A stretch of DNA of 6,795 nt from contig CP070843.1 in NCBI GenBank assembly GCA_020350905.1, positions 1,048,277-1,055,071 of the forward strand, written 5' to 3'. Each line of letters begins with the position of its first letter. Position 1 is the stretch's first letter. Positions 6,694 to 6,795 of this stretch are shown here, piece after piece. A program made the translations under genes and the position numbers. The notes under the pieces were generated by a model. The model made no database searches. It was not told the DNA's origin and worked only from the letters and a program-made list of their open reading frames with translations. The stretch comes from Deltaproteobacteria bacterium. GTDB taxonomy: Bacteria > Desulfobacterota > Syntrophobacteria > BM002.

Positions 6694-6756
6694 CTACAAA
6701 AAAGGTTTCGGTATCTATAGCAGTATTGCTATAAAAATGCAAATACTTTTTTGTAG
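6694..6756. repeat. Concentric inverted repeats upstream of the mgl-type operon
   Basis: A perfect 11-base inverted repeat (CTACAAAAAAG at 6694-6704, CTTTTTTGTAG at 6746-6756) encloses a second perfect 7-base one (TATAGCA at 6716-6722, TGCTATA at 6727-6733, 4-base loop). The two centres differ by only half a base. The sequences between the arms pair poorly. It could be an operator, a bidirectional terminator with A and T flanks, or a small palindromic element; the inner stem is A/T-rich, which is unusual for a terminator. Confidence 0.85.
6714..6742 (-). promoter_or_regulatory. Candidate sigma-70-type promoter of the mgl-type operon
   Basis: On the minus strand, TTGCAT (6737-6742) and TATAGA (6714-6719) are separated by exactly 17 bases. 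The -10 box keeps TATA and the -35 box keeps TTG. This would leave an untranslated leader of roughly 80 bases before mglB. The inner palindrome (6716-6733) covers the spacer and most of the -10 box, as expected for a repressor or activator site. A weaker plus-strand -10 (TATAAA at 6730-6735) exists in the same spot. Confidence 0.4.
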
Positions 6757-6795
6757 TAATGTCGCATGCCTGCAGGAATCATGCCGTGTTCAGCC

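Noticed and set aside
6764..6776. GCATGCCTGCAGG, identical to the SphI-PstI part of the pUC polylinker, near the window end
   Set aside because: The match stops at 13 bases and the flanks do not continue as polylinker, so chance is the simplest reading. Extending the sequence past the window end would settle whether it is cloning-vector residue.
6757..6795. Possible gene starts at ATG 6759 and ATG 6781 on the plus strand
   Set aside because: Only 12 and 5 codons are visible, in different frames, and the purine-rich AGGA before the second is spaced only 3 bases; nothing can be supported.

Overview
The window looks like chromosomal DNA of a Gram-negative bacterium, most plausibly a deltaproteobacterial lineage (Desulfobacterota or Myxococcota type). 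The reasons are an HAE1/AcrB-type RND pump next to a complete MglB/MglA polarity-switch pair, and a long acidic protein whose N-terminal helical region has the style of proteins I associate with that group. No species can be named from the sequence alone.

Layout: (1) Bases 1-788, plus strand: the C-terminal quarter of an AcrB/HAE1 inner-membrane efflux transporter, cut by the window edge. (2) Bases 789-1162: an intergenic stretch between convergent genes, with no convincing gene and one weak hairpin that could terminate the leftward operon. (3) Bases 1163-6624, minus strand: four closely spaced genes that read as one operon. In transcription order they are a Roadblock/LC7 protein (mglB), a Ras-like GTPase (mglA, GTG start, 2 bases after mglB), a 732-residue acidic protein with a decapeptide repeat and a CheW-like C-terminal domain, and a 717-residue TPR protein ending in a degenerate Hanks-type kinase domain. 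(4) Bases 6625-6795: the operon's upstream region, with a concentric pair of perfect inverted repeats overlapping a plausible promoter.

How the genes may work together: MglB is known in Myxococcus and Thermus to be the GTPase-activating partner of MglA, and MglA-GTP marks a cell pole through effectors. The third gene is a candidate effector or scaffold. It has helical segments, a long Glu/Pro spacer of 17 gap-free 10-residue repeats, and a C-terminal domain resembling the coupling domain of CheW/CheA. That would physically link the GTPase switch to chemosensory-type proteins (inference). The fourth gene adds a TPR binding surface and a kinase fold in which the catalytic HRD aspartate and its companion lysine and asparagine are absent, so it is probably a pseudokinase scaffold. 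The combination MglB-MglA-CheW-like-TPR/pseudokinase is the most interesting content of the window. The efflux gene is unrelated and convergent.
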